From contig NC_045145.1 of NCBI RefSeq assembly GCF_008831285.2, positions 10,540,802 to 10,604,801 of the forward strand: a DNA stretch of 64,000 bases, written 5' to 3'. The stretch comes from Nymphaea colorata. Its lineage: Eukaryota > Streptophyta > Magnoliopsida > Nymphaeales > Nymphaeaceae. The notes beneath the pieces were generated by a model, which was not told where the DNA came from, did not search any database, and worked only from the letters and a program-made list of their open reading frames with translations. Every line of letters starts with the position of its first letter. Within the stretch, counting starts at the first letter, position 1. A program made the position numbers and the translations under genes. Below, one piece after another: positions 12,046 to 23,999 of this stretch.

Positions 12046-13634
12046 GCTATTGTCTGCTCTCACTCAAGCGTTACGGAGCTCTGGCCTGGATTTGTCACAA
12101 GCCAGCATCTCAGTTCAGGTCAATCTTGGCAAGCGTAATACTGACAGGCCATCGACAACTAGCTTAAGTGGCAAGGTTTGTGACTTTGTTCTTTCATCTA
12201 TGGCTTATCTAATGAAAGGTTGAGAACATAATGTTATCATCTAAAGGAAAGGGAAAGGGAAGATATTATATCTCATGTACTATTCTCATTCTTCCACATC
12301 ATTTTAAGTAGGTTTGTTCATTCTAGGGGATTTCCTTCGACACTTTTTTAGGGAAAATGCTGCCGGTATAGGTTTACTTGTCTTAAGTTTTTAAGAGTAA
12401 AGTCTAATGCTCTAGGGGACAATTCCAGTCTATATCAATAGCAAACACATTATGGCTGAAAAAGCTGAAACGTTACTACAGGAACATTGGTAATTACGGT
12501 AGAAATGTGTAACCATTACCATAAAAAGTGATCATTATCATAACAAGTAGTATTGAAGTTAGGTTTGCCTCTACTTCCAGCTTAACTGTTCTACTGCAAG
12601 CTCTTCATGTAGCTTTTGTGCTTCTCTGCATTGGATAAAGGCATAATTTCTTGCTAGTTCTTACCAGCTAACCATGCTCTACCCTTGTAACTATACCAAG
12701 GATAGTTGATAGGTGCAGCACCCAACTTCTGTGAGCTTGATCCATCCACAGACAGCAGGGTGGAGCAATTGATGTTGCACATCTGTTTCTTCATACCGGT
12801 TTGTTTTATCAGAGATGCTGAAGCTACTGTTTGGAATCCGATATGAAATGTGCTATTGTTTAAAATATAGTGACAGAAAACGCGTTTTTTTTAAAAAAAA
12901 CACGAAAAAAATGCGATAAATTAACTAGCCGTTTAAAACTTTAAAAACGTGTTTTTTGGAAAAAAAAGTTAAAAAGGAAATAAACGCATTTTTCCCTTTT
13001 TTCATTTTTTTTTGGCTTTTTCATTTCTTTTCAGTTTTTTTAATGTCAAATAGTTTTTTTTTCATTTTTTATTTTTTATGTGTTGCAAATCTACTTATCT
13101 TTTGATGTTTGTGTCATTAGTTTCTCACTTATTTTATTTTTTCTCCATTTTTAGTTTTTTAAAATTTTTAAAAATTTACTGTATTTTTCTCATTTTTTTC
13201 AAGTTCGCCGTATTGTACTCGAGAAAAACCTTGCCGTATAAAACTCCGAGACGTTATTTGTAACTATCAACTTTAAATACATTGTTTGTTCTATATTAGA
13301 GTAAACTGCTGAACTCATTTTTTGTTATCTGCTTACCATGTCTCGCTCTTATCCTACATATTTGTGTGTCTTGAATTTGTGATTTACTTAAAACTTAAAA
13401 GGACAGAACTTCCATGTGCATGCTCTGGAAGTGCTAAAAAATCTGAGGAGCAGCTTTAGCATTTTTACTGTTAGGGCACTTAATTTCTCCTCTAATTGCT
13501 TCTTTTGCACTTTGGTGTCCTGGCAGGACCATGAAGAGCCTTCTAGTAATGACGTTATGGTGCGCTTAAGGCCGGAAAGTAGCGGAGACTTTGAACACAA
13601 TTGGAAGAGGCTAAAGACAGAAAGAGAGCTGTAA
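12046..13634 (+). CDS. BIM1/BIM2-like bHLH transcription factor, last two exons
   Basis: Two exons join in phase. Exon A (12046-12175) follows a TGTAG acceptor and ends AAG/GTTTGT. The last exon (13527-13632, TAA at 13632-13634) follows a TGGCAG acceptor. Exon A encodes LLSALTQALRSSGLDLSQAS and ISVQVNLGKR. The final exon encodes DHEEPSSNDVMV and ends NWKRLKTEREL. Both match my knowledge of the C-terminal region of BES1-interacting Myc-like (BIM) proteins, nuclear partners of BES1 in brassinosteroid signalling. The bHLH domain and earlier exons are not visible upstream. They may lie beyond a very large TE-filled intron, or this may be a truncated copy. Intact splice sites, an open frame and a poly(A) signal argue for a live gene end. 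The 1.35-kb last intron holds a MITE. Confidence 0.72.
12867..13267. mobile_element. CATAGTCACA-family MITE, copy in the BIM-like intron
   Basis: The element starts ATAGTGACAGAAAACG and ends CGTTATTTGTAACTAT, so the ends are inverted with a few mismatches. The interior has long A and T runs, ACTCGAGAAAAA, and GTTTAAAACT near both ends. Target duplication is not clear. It lies wholly inside an intron. Confidence 0.6.
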
Positions 13635-13944
13635 CGGAAGTGGCTTGTTTGATTATTCATTGGAATGTTCGACCAAGCTGTTGTTTTGGTTGGCGTTGCA
13701 TATGGTAGGTCTTGTTTCAGTGGTTGAGATCACCTCTGCACGTGCTATCAGAATGCGGGCAAAAAAGGATCGGTGATGGGGTGCACTGGCATGTACATAC
13801 TGCTGCCTCTCTTGTTATGTCTTTGTAAGACCAAAAATTTGTGCATTATTTTTTAACCTGTATTTGTTTGTCGAAAGATTTTAACATGGATATGAGAAGC
13901 TGCTTTGTTCAAGGCTTCCATGCATGTTTGAAAAGCATTGTTCA

Positions 13945-13950
13945 AATAAA
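13945..13950 (+). terminator. Candidate poly(A) signal of the BIM-like gene
   Basis: AATAAA lies about 310 bp after the stop codon and follows T-rich sequence. It is a plausible 3'-end signal but was not tested against transcripts. Confidence 0.4.
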
Positions 13951-13960
13951 TAATGGACCA

Positions 13961-13962
<2 letters not shown>

Positions 13963-13998
<36 letters not shown>
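13963..13998. repeat. (CT)n microsatellite
   Basis: An uninterrupted CT run of about 36 bp just after the BIM-like gene's 3' end. Confidence 0.95.
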
Positions 13999-14000
<2 letters not shown>

Positions 14001-15057
14001 ATTGAGTTCAAATCTGCGGAATGCGGACATTGCTATATGCTAAAAGTTGAAATTTGTCGTGGAGAAGTCACCACAGGAGTATTAACAATGATTTATGGTG
14101 CACGAATGATACATTATATATATATATATATACACACGCACACACACCTGGTTACCAGCTTTCCTTGAACTGGGGTGTTCTTTGTGTCCAAGGTCCACGG
14201 TTTCGAAGTTCTATAATCCAAATTCTTCACGCTACCAGCTTTCCTTGTTAAGAAGTGGGATTCTTTCTGTCCGACGTCCTGCAAGGCCAAGGGTTTGAAG
14301 GTTCATAATCCAAGTTCTTCACCAGTCTCCACCCTAGTAGAGGTTAGGCTAGATCAAATAATATGGTTCATGATAAGCAGTGGTTAGAGTTTCATGGTTG
14401 CGCCACCTGAAAGGAAAAGGGAATACTAGTAGCCACCTATTTTGTAAGATGGAAAATCAGTTGGGATGGGGTTTTCACCGTCATGTGGAAAGACGATGGG
14501 AAAGCACAACACAAAGGAAGGCCTTCAGCGTAAATTATTTAAAAGTGAGGGCAGCCGTTCCTACTACCCTTCTATGTGATTTTAAAATGCAATTTCTGAG
14601 ATTTTTTGCTGGCCAACCATCTTTTCTCAAAATGCCTTGACAGAAGTTAAAATCCTAGGTACATAATAGCCTGTATATGTGAACCTTAAACTTGACCATT
14701 TTTAATGCCACATGCAATATTATTTTTAGGAATAATATATATATATATATATGGAAGAGAGAGAGAGAGGCATGAAAGTTACGGCTGGATTGTCTTCCAA
14801 TGTATGAGACCCTTCGATCTGTTTTTATTGAAGAGTCCCAATTTAGTTCTTTCCCGCTTCTTTACACTTCATCTTCTTTCCTTTCTATCTTTCTCTCTTT
14901 CCACCCTATCCATTTACCTTGTAGCGTCTCTTTTGTCCACAATCAGCCAAACACTCAGCACAAAAGAGAATGAGTTCTATATGCCATCTTGGAGGGTGGA
15001 CCTTACTACCAATATGCATATTTACTTCAATACCCTAACATTATACATTTTAACTCA
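13999..15057. other. No gene recognised; short (TA)n runs
   Basis: I see no supported coding region. (TA)n tracts occur near 14112-14131 and 14735-14752. A short word pair (CTACCAGCTTTCCTTG) repeats near 14150 and 14232. Confidence 0.5.
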
Positions 15058-15264
15058 CTTGTTATCTCATATTTCTATCATTATTTCATATTGTCATTAT
15101 CTTATACTCGTTCACTCATACGTCCGTCATTATCTTATATGCACAATGTTTGAGATAATTGGAGGAAGTGATATGAGATAATGACAGAGATATGAAATAA
15201 CGACAGGAGTATCAGATAATGATAAACATATGAGATACTAACAAGGGTATAAGATAACAACTTG
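15058..15264. repeat. Imperfect inverted repeat (foldback) of about 200 bp
   Basis: The left arm (about 15058-15142) repeats words such as TCATTATCTTATA. The right arm (about 15168-15264) carries their complements (GATATGAGATAATGACA, GGTATAAGATAAC). The centre near 15143-15167 would form a loop. Each arm is itself a degenerate array of an approximately 20-30 bp unit. It could be a foldback MITE; target duplications were not found. Confidence 0.6.
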
Positions 15265-16452
15265 AGCATGACAAAAAAACAAAAAGTTTCTTTGCCACTC
15301 AGAAGTATATTGGTCATAACAACCTACACAATCATTTGCTTGTGCTTTATCAAATTTCAAAACCTTTGGTCACCACGTGGCAGCATCACAAGGCCTATGC
15401 ATGAAATTTTCCTGCACAAGCCGGTGTATATATCCCGCTTCAAGCACAAAGGGGCTACCATCAGACTCCAATGATGGAGAATGTAGAACGCAATGGAAAA
15501 TAAAAAAAAAATACCATTCAGTACAAACTTCACAAGACACAAAACATAAACAAAAAGGTAGTAGATAGATGCATCTTTTACACCTATAGGTCTCCTACCT
15601 TTATAATAATAGTGAATGTTTATCAGCACAATTCCCGAGCGACAAGCATATTGCTCAAAAAACTTTCTAATAGCCTCAATGGACATTTCTGAAGTCTCAC
15701 TTGCAAATAGTAGGCCCAAATATATCTAAAGAGTAAGCAAGATAGACAGCTGATCCATAGATGAAAAGGAAGCAATTAATTAATAAAAAATAAATCCGCT
15801 TTTCAATTACTCCTAACCTTAAATTTTTAAATTCCCCCCCTGTTCTTCCTTTTTCGCCCATGTCTACTCTCTTAGTGTCGCAAAAACATTTGTGTCAGTA
15901 AACCTCTCGTCGCCCTGTAACATAGATGTCCTCACCTCCTCTTGCATGCTTCCTCTTCCTCATTTCCTCCTTCCTACCCCCGCTTAAAAGATATGCTCCT
16001 CCCTCTCTTGCCGTCTCTCCTTTTCTTTTTGTGCATTTTATATGCATCGTTTTTTTATGCTCCTCTTCCTTTTAGATTATGTTGCACAAAAAGAGGACGC
16101 CGAATGCTGTCCAGCCTAGTTCTTTGTCGGACCGTCAAAGTACTAACTTTTTGTTGATGTGCCAACTTGTTGCAGTCCTTGTTTATCTCACTGAGGCAGC
16201 AAATCTATTCTTTGATGGAGATTTGTATACAAATGCTTCTATTTGTTGTGAATTTTGTTTTTATTTTCCTTTTTTGTTCTTCTTTTCTTATTTTTGTTAA
16301 CTTTATTTAGTATCTTTTGTTTTTTGTTTTCCTAAGCTGCCAGATACCAAGAACCCTCTATTGAGAAGAATGGTTATGCAAGTTCCTTTTGTTTTTGATA
16401 ATTCAGGAAACTATAGGGGTAAAAATACTCTAAAACATATAGGTTCATTGTT
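15265..16452. other. No gene recognised
   Basis: Several open stretches occur on both strands but none shows a family motif, splice structure or context that supports a gene. The words TTTGTGTCAGTAAA near 15890 resemble the subterminal words of the CACTA end at 16453-16778, so part of this stretch may belong to that element. Confidence 0.4.
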
Positions 16453-16778
16453 TTTTTGTGACGCAGGATTTGCGTCAGTAAAAACTTTTTGTTGCAAACA
16501 TTCATCAGTAGAAGTATCAAAACTTTAGTGATACAATTTCCATTTCCACGTTAGTAAAGTGACAAACATAAAGCATCAAAACCAATTTTCAGTGACGTTT
16601 AATCTTTTGCTTTCGTAAATGTCAAATTTTACTGACACAACATGAAAACATCAGTAAAAGTATCAATGATACTACTTTTACTAACGTTCATAAGAAAACA
16701 TTAGTATAGTTTTTACTAACGTTTTGTTTATTTTTACTGATGTTTTTCTTATGCCAGTAAAACCCCTTTTTTGTAGTG
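16453..16778. mobile_element. CACTA (En/Spm) transposon, right end
   Basis: The segment ends TTTTTTGTAGTG, the reverse complement of the CACTACAAAAAA terminus of plant CACTA elements. The preceding 300 bp contains many subterminal repeats of the ACTGACG / TTACTAACG / CATCAGTAAA type in both orientations. The opposite end was not found, so this is a truncated or solo end. Confidence 0.75.
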
Positions 16779-18580
16779 CCTGATCAAGGACTTAACTTTT
16801 AAGCCATTATAGATTTCTGACTTTGTTTCATTAACATTCTTTCAAATCTCATCTGCATATGAGCCAGACTCTAGCTAGAAGAGATGGATTTTAGCTATCC
16901 AATGGTCAAAACTGGGTGTGAAAGAAACTACATCTGCTTAGGAAAAACCCAGTTTTGATAATGGGACGTGGAAGGGAAATATTTGGAAAGGGGAGACCAT
17001 GTAATTAGGCAGAAATATGGAAGTAATTAGAGTAGAAACGAAGGGTAGATTAGTCAATCAATGATGATGAATTAAGAATATTAATCAGAATTAGTGATCC
17101 TTAATTACTCAGTTAATGGTCGATTAAGTTAGTTATTACTTGATTAGACTAGTAAACCTATCTATTAATCACGACCTAATCAACATCCCTTGGAGATGGG
17201 CCATGGATCTGCAGTGGACTTGGATCTGACATGGGATCCACAAAATGGGGGTGGGGCAGCAATCCTTGCAAGAAAGACACGAGAGAGATAGAGAGACAGA
17301 GAGAGAGAGAGAAGAAGAAGAAGAAGAAAGAAAGGAAGAAGGGCGGCCATGTATGCAGTAACATGGGGGAATGCAAGGAAGCAAGGCTCAGGAATTAGAG
17401 CTTCAATTTTACAGGTATGGCCTGATTGTTTTAGTTTTTGTTAGATAAATTGGGAATTTTTTGGATTCGAAGCAGGAAAAGGATATTATCACATTTGAAA
17501 CTGAGCGCATTGACTCTACATCCCCCAACTTGCAATTTTGGGATTTAACGCTTATTGGGTTAGATCTATTAAATCCTAGCCATAGGAATTGTCTAAACCC
17601 TACGGAATGTGATTAGGTGGGTGTGACTTGCAATTAATGCACCCAGGTATCATGAATTACCCTGCCCAATCGACAAATCCACCGACATACCCTTTGGGCA
17701 TGGCCAAAGCTGGCCGGTGTGGCTACGCCATAGCCCAATTCTAGCCCAGCCATGGCTGGCCAACCATACCAAGTCTAGTAGAGCCTGGCCACACCAAGCC
17801 ATGTGCGGATAGTACCCACACAAAGGGTGCACTTTGTTGCACCTCAAACACTACTTGTTAAGATTAAAGTTTGAACATTTCTCTGAAACTTGGAAATTCT
17901 ACAATCCACTCTTCATGCAAGTTCACAAGTTTAAACGAGCATGCCATCATCTCGAGCCACTATTTGTGCCAATAGATTTGTTGGCGCCTCTGTAGTGTGT
18001 GATTGTGATATCAGTATCATGCTATGGATTGGCGGACTATACTACAGAATGCACTATAGTTGCCGACACTACCACACTGATTAAAAACGTATTGTGCACC
18101 CTTACATGCTTTCATGGTTGCATTGCCTGACACATAAGAATTATCTTATGTGTATTCCACAACGATAAGTATAAAGAGAACTACGAGAATTACTCGACAT
18201 TGGACCGGCGTAAACTGTGTGATTTAACTACACCTGTATGATTCGGAAATCGAATCTAAGTTGTGATGAAGTTATAGCATCTAGCCAATGATAGGCATGC
18301 ATATTCGTGCAGGCTTCACTGTGCACCGTATAAGGAATCAGTTCACTTCATGTATGATGCTTAGTTATATTCTCTTGATTGTCGTTATGTGATTCATGCA
18401 TGTTTTTATTATAAGTTGATTATTTGTTTTATGGATTCATGACCTGAGCATGGAAATGGTGTGGGTGATTGATTGCCTATGGCCGGTAGTCCCAAGATTG
18501 GGTTTTACTTACTGAAAGCTAGTTGAGCCCAATTGCCGAAGGGGTTGGGTTGGGTGGTGTAGTGGCTTGGGTTTTAACTA
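16779..18580. other. No gene recognised; GA-rich tract
   Basis: No coding signature is seen. A GA/GAA-rich low-complexity tract lies at about 17279-17340. At 17690-17810 there are repeated GCCATGGCTGGCC-like words. This could be an LTR or other repeat, but no ends or primer site were found. Confidence 0.4.
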
Positions 18581-19120
18581 CATAGTCACAGAAAACACGT
18601 TTTTTGTTTTAAAAAAAACACAAAAAAACGTGATAAACTAAATTTCCGTTTAAAACTTTAAAAAACCTGTTTTCTTAAAAAAACGCTAAAAATGAAAAAA
18701 ATGCGTTTTTAAAGCGTTTTTTTTCACTTTTTTCCTTTTTTTCATTTTTTTTAATGCCAAACAGTTTTTTTTTTTCATTTTTTATTTGTTGCAAATCTAG
18801 TTATCTTTTAATGTTTGTGTTATTAGTTTCTGACTCAGTTTATTTTTCTCATATTTTTTGTTTGTTAAAATTTTTAAAAAATTGCCGTATTTTTCTCGTT
18901 TTTTTCAAACTTGTTCTATTATACCCAAGAAAAACCTCACCATTTAAAACTCTAAGATGTTATTTGTGGCTATACTTTGTGTTATTAGTTTCTCACTTTT
19001 TTTTTTCTTATTTTTTGTTTTTAAATTTTTTTAAAAATTATCATATTTTTCCTTTTTTTTTAAGTTATACTTGAGAAAAACGTCACCGTTTAAAACTCAC
19101 AGACGTTATTTGTGACTATG
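18581..19120. mobile_element. CATAGTCACA-family MITE with internal duplication
   Basis: The termini are a perfect 10-bp inverted repeat: CATAGTCACA at 18581-18590 and TGTGACTATG at 19111-19120. An internal end-like sequence (ATGTTATTTGTGGCTATA) near 18957-18974 is followed by a second copy of the right half (TTTGTGTTATTAGTTTCT occurs near 18812 and 18977). The right half has therefore been duplicated. No target duplication was resolved. Confidence 0.7.
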
Positions 19121-19509
19121 GAACTTCCAAGAACAGACTTTCAGTAACATGTTTATTCTGAAAATGGGTTATATGGAAAGTGATCCTCTCACTCAAGCTA
19201 CTAGTGAGGAGTTAGTCCTCATTGTATGGCAGCAAATTGTTGTGCTGCTGTAGCAACCTTTTTCGGAGTTCATCAAGCTTGTGTTGGAGTCACCATTGGG
19301 GTTGTCTCATGCCATATTTTTTCCCACGGGCTCAGTTTTGTTGAAACCCTAACGTGTGCAGTGTTTTGTACTATACACTTGAGGCGGGGGTGGCACCATC
19401 TCCCTTGCTCAAGAGCATGTGTGAGTAATGTCTATCATGCATTAATGCTCATGACACCATAATGTTGCACATGTATGTATCGCTTGACACGTTTGACTAT
19501 CGTAACCTG

Positions 19510-19960
19510 ACCCACTCTCACCTTGAGCTCTAGCTCTTCGTCTGGCATATCCCAATCTTACCCTTAGCAGATTCACTTCCTCCTCGAAAAAGGCTAGGAA
19601 CCATAACACTCTCTCTTAACCGGCCCCTTTATATGTCCTCAATATTCCTTTCAATCTTTGATACAAGACTACTCTCATTTGCACCACATAAAGGCAAAAA
19701 CATCCATGCATATGGTTCGCCGTGTCCAAGTGTTGAAATGGCTCTCATACTAAATGTCACAACCCAACATACTCTCACATCGGGCTCAAGCTCCTAGTTC
19801 GTGGATCCCAACCAACCCATAGTAGCTTTAGTTCCTTCCTCTAAAGGGGTAGGAACTAGGGCATTCTATCTTTTAACTAACACTTTCATTTGTCCTTAAA
19901 AGATTCCTTTCAATCTTCATGCAAGACTAAACTCTCACTTTGACACATATCACCCTTACC
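19510..19960. repeat. Diverged tandem duplication, period about 260 bp
   Basis: Two units share a series of words in the same order, among them ATTCCTTTCAATCTT (at 19643 and 19903) followed by CAAGACT, and TAGGAAC before them. Substitutions and small indels separate the copies. No coding potential is seen. Confidence 0.55.
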
Positions 19961-20929
19961 ATGCTAGAATTCCCATTTTGTCTAACTACTAGACTTAAGG
20001 AAGTAAGCCGTACTCAGTGGTTGTTGTGATGAGTTTAAATCTTATTGCCTTTCGAGGCACTAGCCTAAGGAGAAGGGTAAATTTTGGGCTGATGATGCCA
20101 TGGACTTATGTGACCCCAAATTTTTTGGCTTGAGGTGCTTTCTAATGTATACATGTACCACATTTTGGTTTGAAGTGTGATGTTTGTATATACTATTGAC
20201 ACATGTACATGACAATTTTCATATATATGTTGATGATGTTTATTTAAATGTGCTCTGCAATGATGCAAATATGTGCACCCTCACTACTATTGTAGAGTAG
20301 AATACATTATCATTGTAGGATAGATCATGTTATACATCAATTATACAAACAACTATTATAATGTGCATGTGTTTACATGCAAAAAATTTTCAACTTTGTA
20401 TATAGACCATTTGTTTAGAAAACAATTTCATACTTGCCTCTGCTTTCCTTATGTAGAATCCGAGAGATGAGACCTGTGCTGTCAGTACGATATCTGATTA
20501 TTCCTAGTGTCTTTACTAAGGTTAATCATATGAAGGTATAACCTAAGCCTAAGTTTTATCTTATCATCCTAACATACTGAAATAGAAATAAATATACACT
20601 AAATTTAAAAATTTTAGAGTTTTGAATTCTGTGTGGATCTCAGACTTTGGAATGGCATGAACTAATAATACATGTAAGGCACTTAGTTCATGTTCGTTAT
20701 CATCATTAATCCATGCAAGCAAAACCTAAGTCTAATATGATTCATGCAAAACTAAGTTCAAACATTGGCCAGGCCTAGTTACTAGGGTTTTAGGATGTGG
20801 ATCTAAAAAATCTAAAATTCAATGTCTTTTAAGTTCCAATCTGATGTTAAAAATTAAGTTTAACATTGAGCAGGTTGAGCTTGGATGAATTTTGACCTTG
20901 CATGATAGTTAGGTAGTCCTTAATTTTTG
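19961..20929. other. No gene recognised
   Basis: AT-rich sequence with short frames only. No family motif, splice structure or repeat end was recognised. Confidence 0.5.
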
Positions 20930-21870
20930 TCACATCCACACGAAGGCTAAACAGGTCTTTTTCATGTGCAAATAATTCTTTTCATATTGCACAAATGTTT
21001 TGTTGGTGTAATAAATCACATGCTCTATTTGACATCCTTCTTCATATTGTGCTAAAAATCCACCACATGTTGAATTGTTGACTGTGATGTAAATGAGTAA
21101 AGGTTTCCCCAAAATTGGAGGTTTCAAAATTGGTGGGAAAACGAGATATTTCTTGATATTTTTGTAAGAGGCCTGACATTCATGTTCTCATTCAAACTTG
21201 ACCCCTTTCCACAATAAATGATTGAATTGTTCACATCTCATGGCAATATTAGATATAAACCTTCTCATTAACTGAATTTTACCTTGTAAACTATGTAGCT
21301 CCTTCACATTCGCTAGTGGCAGCATCTCAATGATTACCTTTGTCTTGGAGGGATCCAGTTTGATTCCTTTTTTGCTGACAATAAATCCTAAAAGTTTATC
21401 CAATTCTACAGCAAACACACACTTCTGTAGATTTAGTTTGAGTTTGTATCGTAAAAGTCTATTAAATGCTTGAGAAAGAATACTGATCTGATTCTCCATA
21501 GTCTTTGATTTAATTAGCAAATCATTCACATATGCATCCATGATTTGACGTACCCTCATTTTTTGATAAGGCAAGCTGTATGAAAGGCTTTATGTGCTCT
21601 TCATTGTTGAAAAAGATGAGCCCACATTGAAGGTTACCATGAAATTCTTGCACTTATCTGTGACACATCTGGAGAGTGAAGCAGGATTGGCATATTCTGA
21701 ATATACTTCACCTAGTTCTTCTAATTGGAGGTATTGATGTCCACCTTTTTCTAAAAATAGTTAACTCCATTTTTCCATGAGTTTACACATCACTTCTAGA
21801 GTTTTGACTTGACCTTGATTGATTAGGAACTGGTCTTCAATTGGTCCTCTTGGGTCACCCTTTGGCTTGG
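20930..21870 (-). pseudogene. Ty3/gypsy RT and RNase H relic
   Basis: At 21574-21188 is the RT palm/thumb region: the catalytic box reads YVNDLLIKSK where YVDD is expected, followed by LLRYKLKLNLQKCVFAV and LLGFIVSKKGIKLDPSK. At 21127-20930 is the start of RNase H (KPLLIYITVNNSTCGGFLAQ). The two lie in different frames. A further readable stretch upstream to about 21870 starts MCLPKPKGDPRGPIEDQF and includes stops. The RNase H form is like that of Tat/Athila-type gypsy elements (inference). The aspartate-to-asparagine change removes an RT catalytic residue. Confidence 0.82.
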
Positions 21871-23315
21871 GCAAACACATGATGTTTGAAAATTGATCTT
21901 GGATGATTGTCATTTCACCCCATGAGAATCTAAATGTATTGGTTCTTGGGTTCTATCTTTCAGCAATTGCATGGATTAGACTGTCGTTAACGCATTGTAT
22001 GACGAGATTGGTTGTTTCTTCAAAACCACAATCTTCTAAGTGGTCTAGAAACATACACCAAAAAGTTAGGTACCATGAAAGATATCATTGAGGCAAATAG
22101 ACTCCGTTGGGATGATGCGAAGTCCAGATCGTCTTTGACACAACCTGAATATGATATGTTCTTTTCGGAAAATGCTTTCTCAGTCCATCTAGATAAGAGA
22201 AAGTTTGATTAGATATTGACATAAATTGACCCAATAGAGACTCGAGCAAAGTTTGACATTGGGTTTGGACATAGACTTTGAGACAAGGTAGGACATTCAA
22301 TCTCATACATCCATGCAAGCAGTTGAAGATAGATCAAACAACCGAGAATGTGTTTCTTAGAACTCTTGCCTATATGTATTATTTTGAAAATTGTTCATGG
22401 AACCTATGGGGCATAAATGGGTTGATTGGTTCCAATTTATCTAAAATATGAGGTATGCTGATATACCAAATCTATGGTACTAATATAGACTCCTCCAAGG
22501 GTTTTTCTAAATTTGGTCTCTCCAATTTTCCTTGTTCACACGTCGATATACTGTGACTATTGTCCATTTTAATACTAATGGAGGGACTTTTCAGTTCAAT
22601 TGTTTAGTCCAGTTTTAAGGCTATATCTTGAATTAATGTCCTAAAAAGAGTCTGGCAACATGATGATTAGGACATGATATAAGTAAGGATTGTTTCAAAA
22701 TTCACGAGGAGATGCGAAATAGATGACTCTATTGCATACATTCTTAAGACATGGATTTGAAATTTTAAGAGAGCATACATGGGCTCCATATAACTCCTAA
22801 ATGAGGAGCGATAGGATATAATTAAAGGAAACATGGTTTCTTCTCAATTAGTCCTAAATGCACACAAATATGATGTCGGTAGGTATGGCCATGAAAGGTT
22901 CATGTAATTGATGTCTGGCATTGTGAAAAAGACTTGTATATGATCCAAGAAATCCTTAAACAGATGACAACGGGTCCATCATGGTCACTTGAGGTGTTGA
23001 TTAAGTGCAGAGAGTTATGCAAATCAGTAAAATTTCAAATTGAGTTTTGAGAAAAATTTTAACAAAAAGGGGTCTGCCCGTCAATACAAGGTCCAACTGT
23101 TCCTACAACCTTTAATAATGGTAATCAAACTAAAGACTAAGTATTTATTGGATTGTGCATAAGTCATTTGACATAATTCTATATGCTTGTGCATAGAAGA
23201 CCAAAACGAAGGCTTCCTTTCTTTAAAATCAGTTTGGAAACATGTTCCAACTTGATTTTTGGGGGACAAAGTGAGTTTTAATAAGAGGTTTACACATGCA
23301 TTTAATATAAACATA
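21871..23315. other. No gene recognised
   Basis: Probably further retroelement debris around the gypsy relic. No domain could be named. Frames on both strands are short and interrupted. Confidence 0.4.
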
Positions 23316-23340
23316 TGTGTGTGTGTGTGTGTGTGTGTGT
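23316..23340. repeat. (GT)n microsatellite
   Basis: A GT run of about 25 bp. Confidence 0.95.
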
Positions 23341-23999
23341 ATTTTGTCTCTTAAAATGGAAATTTTGATAAGGGACCTCTTAGCGCACAAACCATGAAGG
23401 TACATGGCTTGGTTTTTTTTTATGTGGGAAGAGTGAAAACAAGTTTATATCTCTGCCACCACCCTTAATTGATTAGATCATAAATGCATGAATTAAAATG
23501 ACTCAAGATGAAAGAATTTAAAAGAATGCTCAAGCAAGTTTCTCTATGATTTTGCCATGTAAGGATAGATCACATTCATAAGAATGCATTCATCCCTATA
23601 TTATAGCAAATATAAATCACCCTCACACCGTGGAACCCTCTCATGGTGGGGAGTTAAAAAGGAGTTCAGGCAAGCTATTTTTGAAAGTGGAATGGCCTTG
23701 GGGCCTTTTTAAAATATAAATTCATGGGTTTTCTTTTAGAAAATCTGATTCGTGCATGAAGAATGCATTAAAATGTACATTTGATCATAGCGATCCTCTA
23801 GTTGGACATCATTCCTAGCTATGAATAAGAACTAAAATGAAACCCTCTCATGAAAAATAAATGAAGAACAAGCTAAAATCACCCCTGCCTTGTGGTTGGC
23901 CTTGGTGTTTGTAACTTCTCTTTTCTTTAAATCAAGTCATCCTAAGCAAGAATACAAGCTTGGATTCGATCTTAGCAAGGCTAGAAGAAGTGGGTCTTC

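Noticed and set aside
15357-15719. A 120-codon open frame on the minus strand
   Set aside because: No family motif, no splice or promoter context and a hydrophobic AT-rich composition; most likely chance.
17169-17384. Serine/leucine-rich open frames on the minus strand
   Set aside because: They are translations of a GA/GAA-rich simple repeat.
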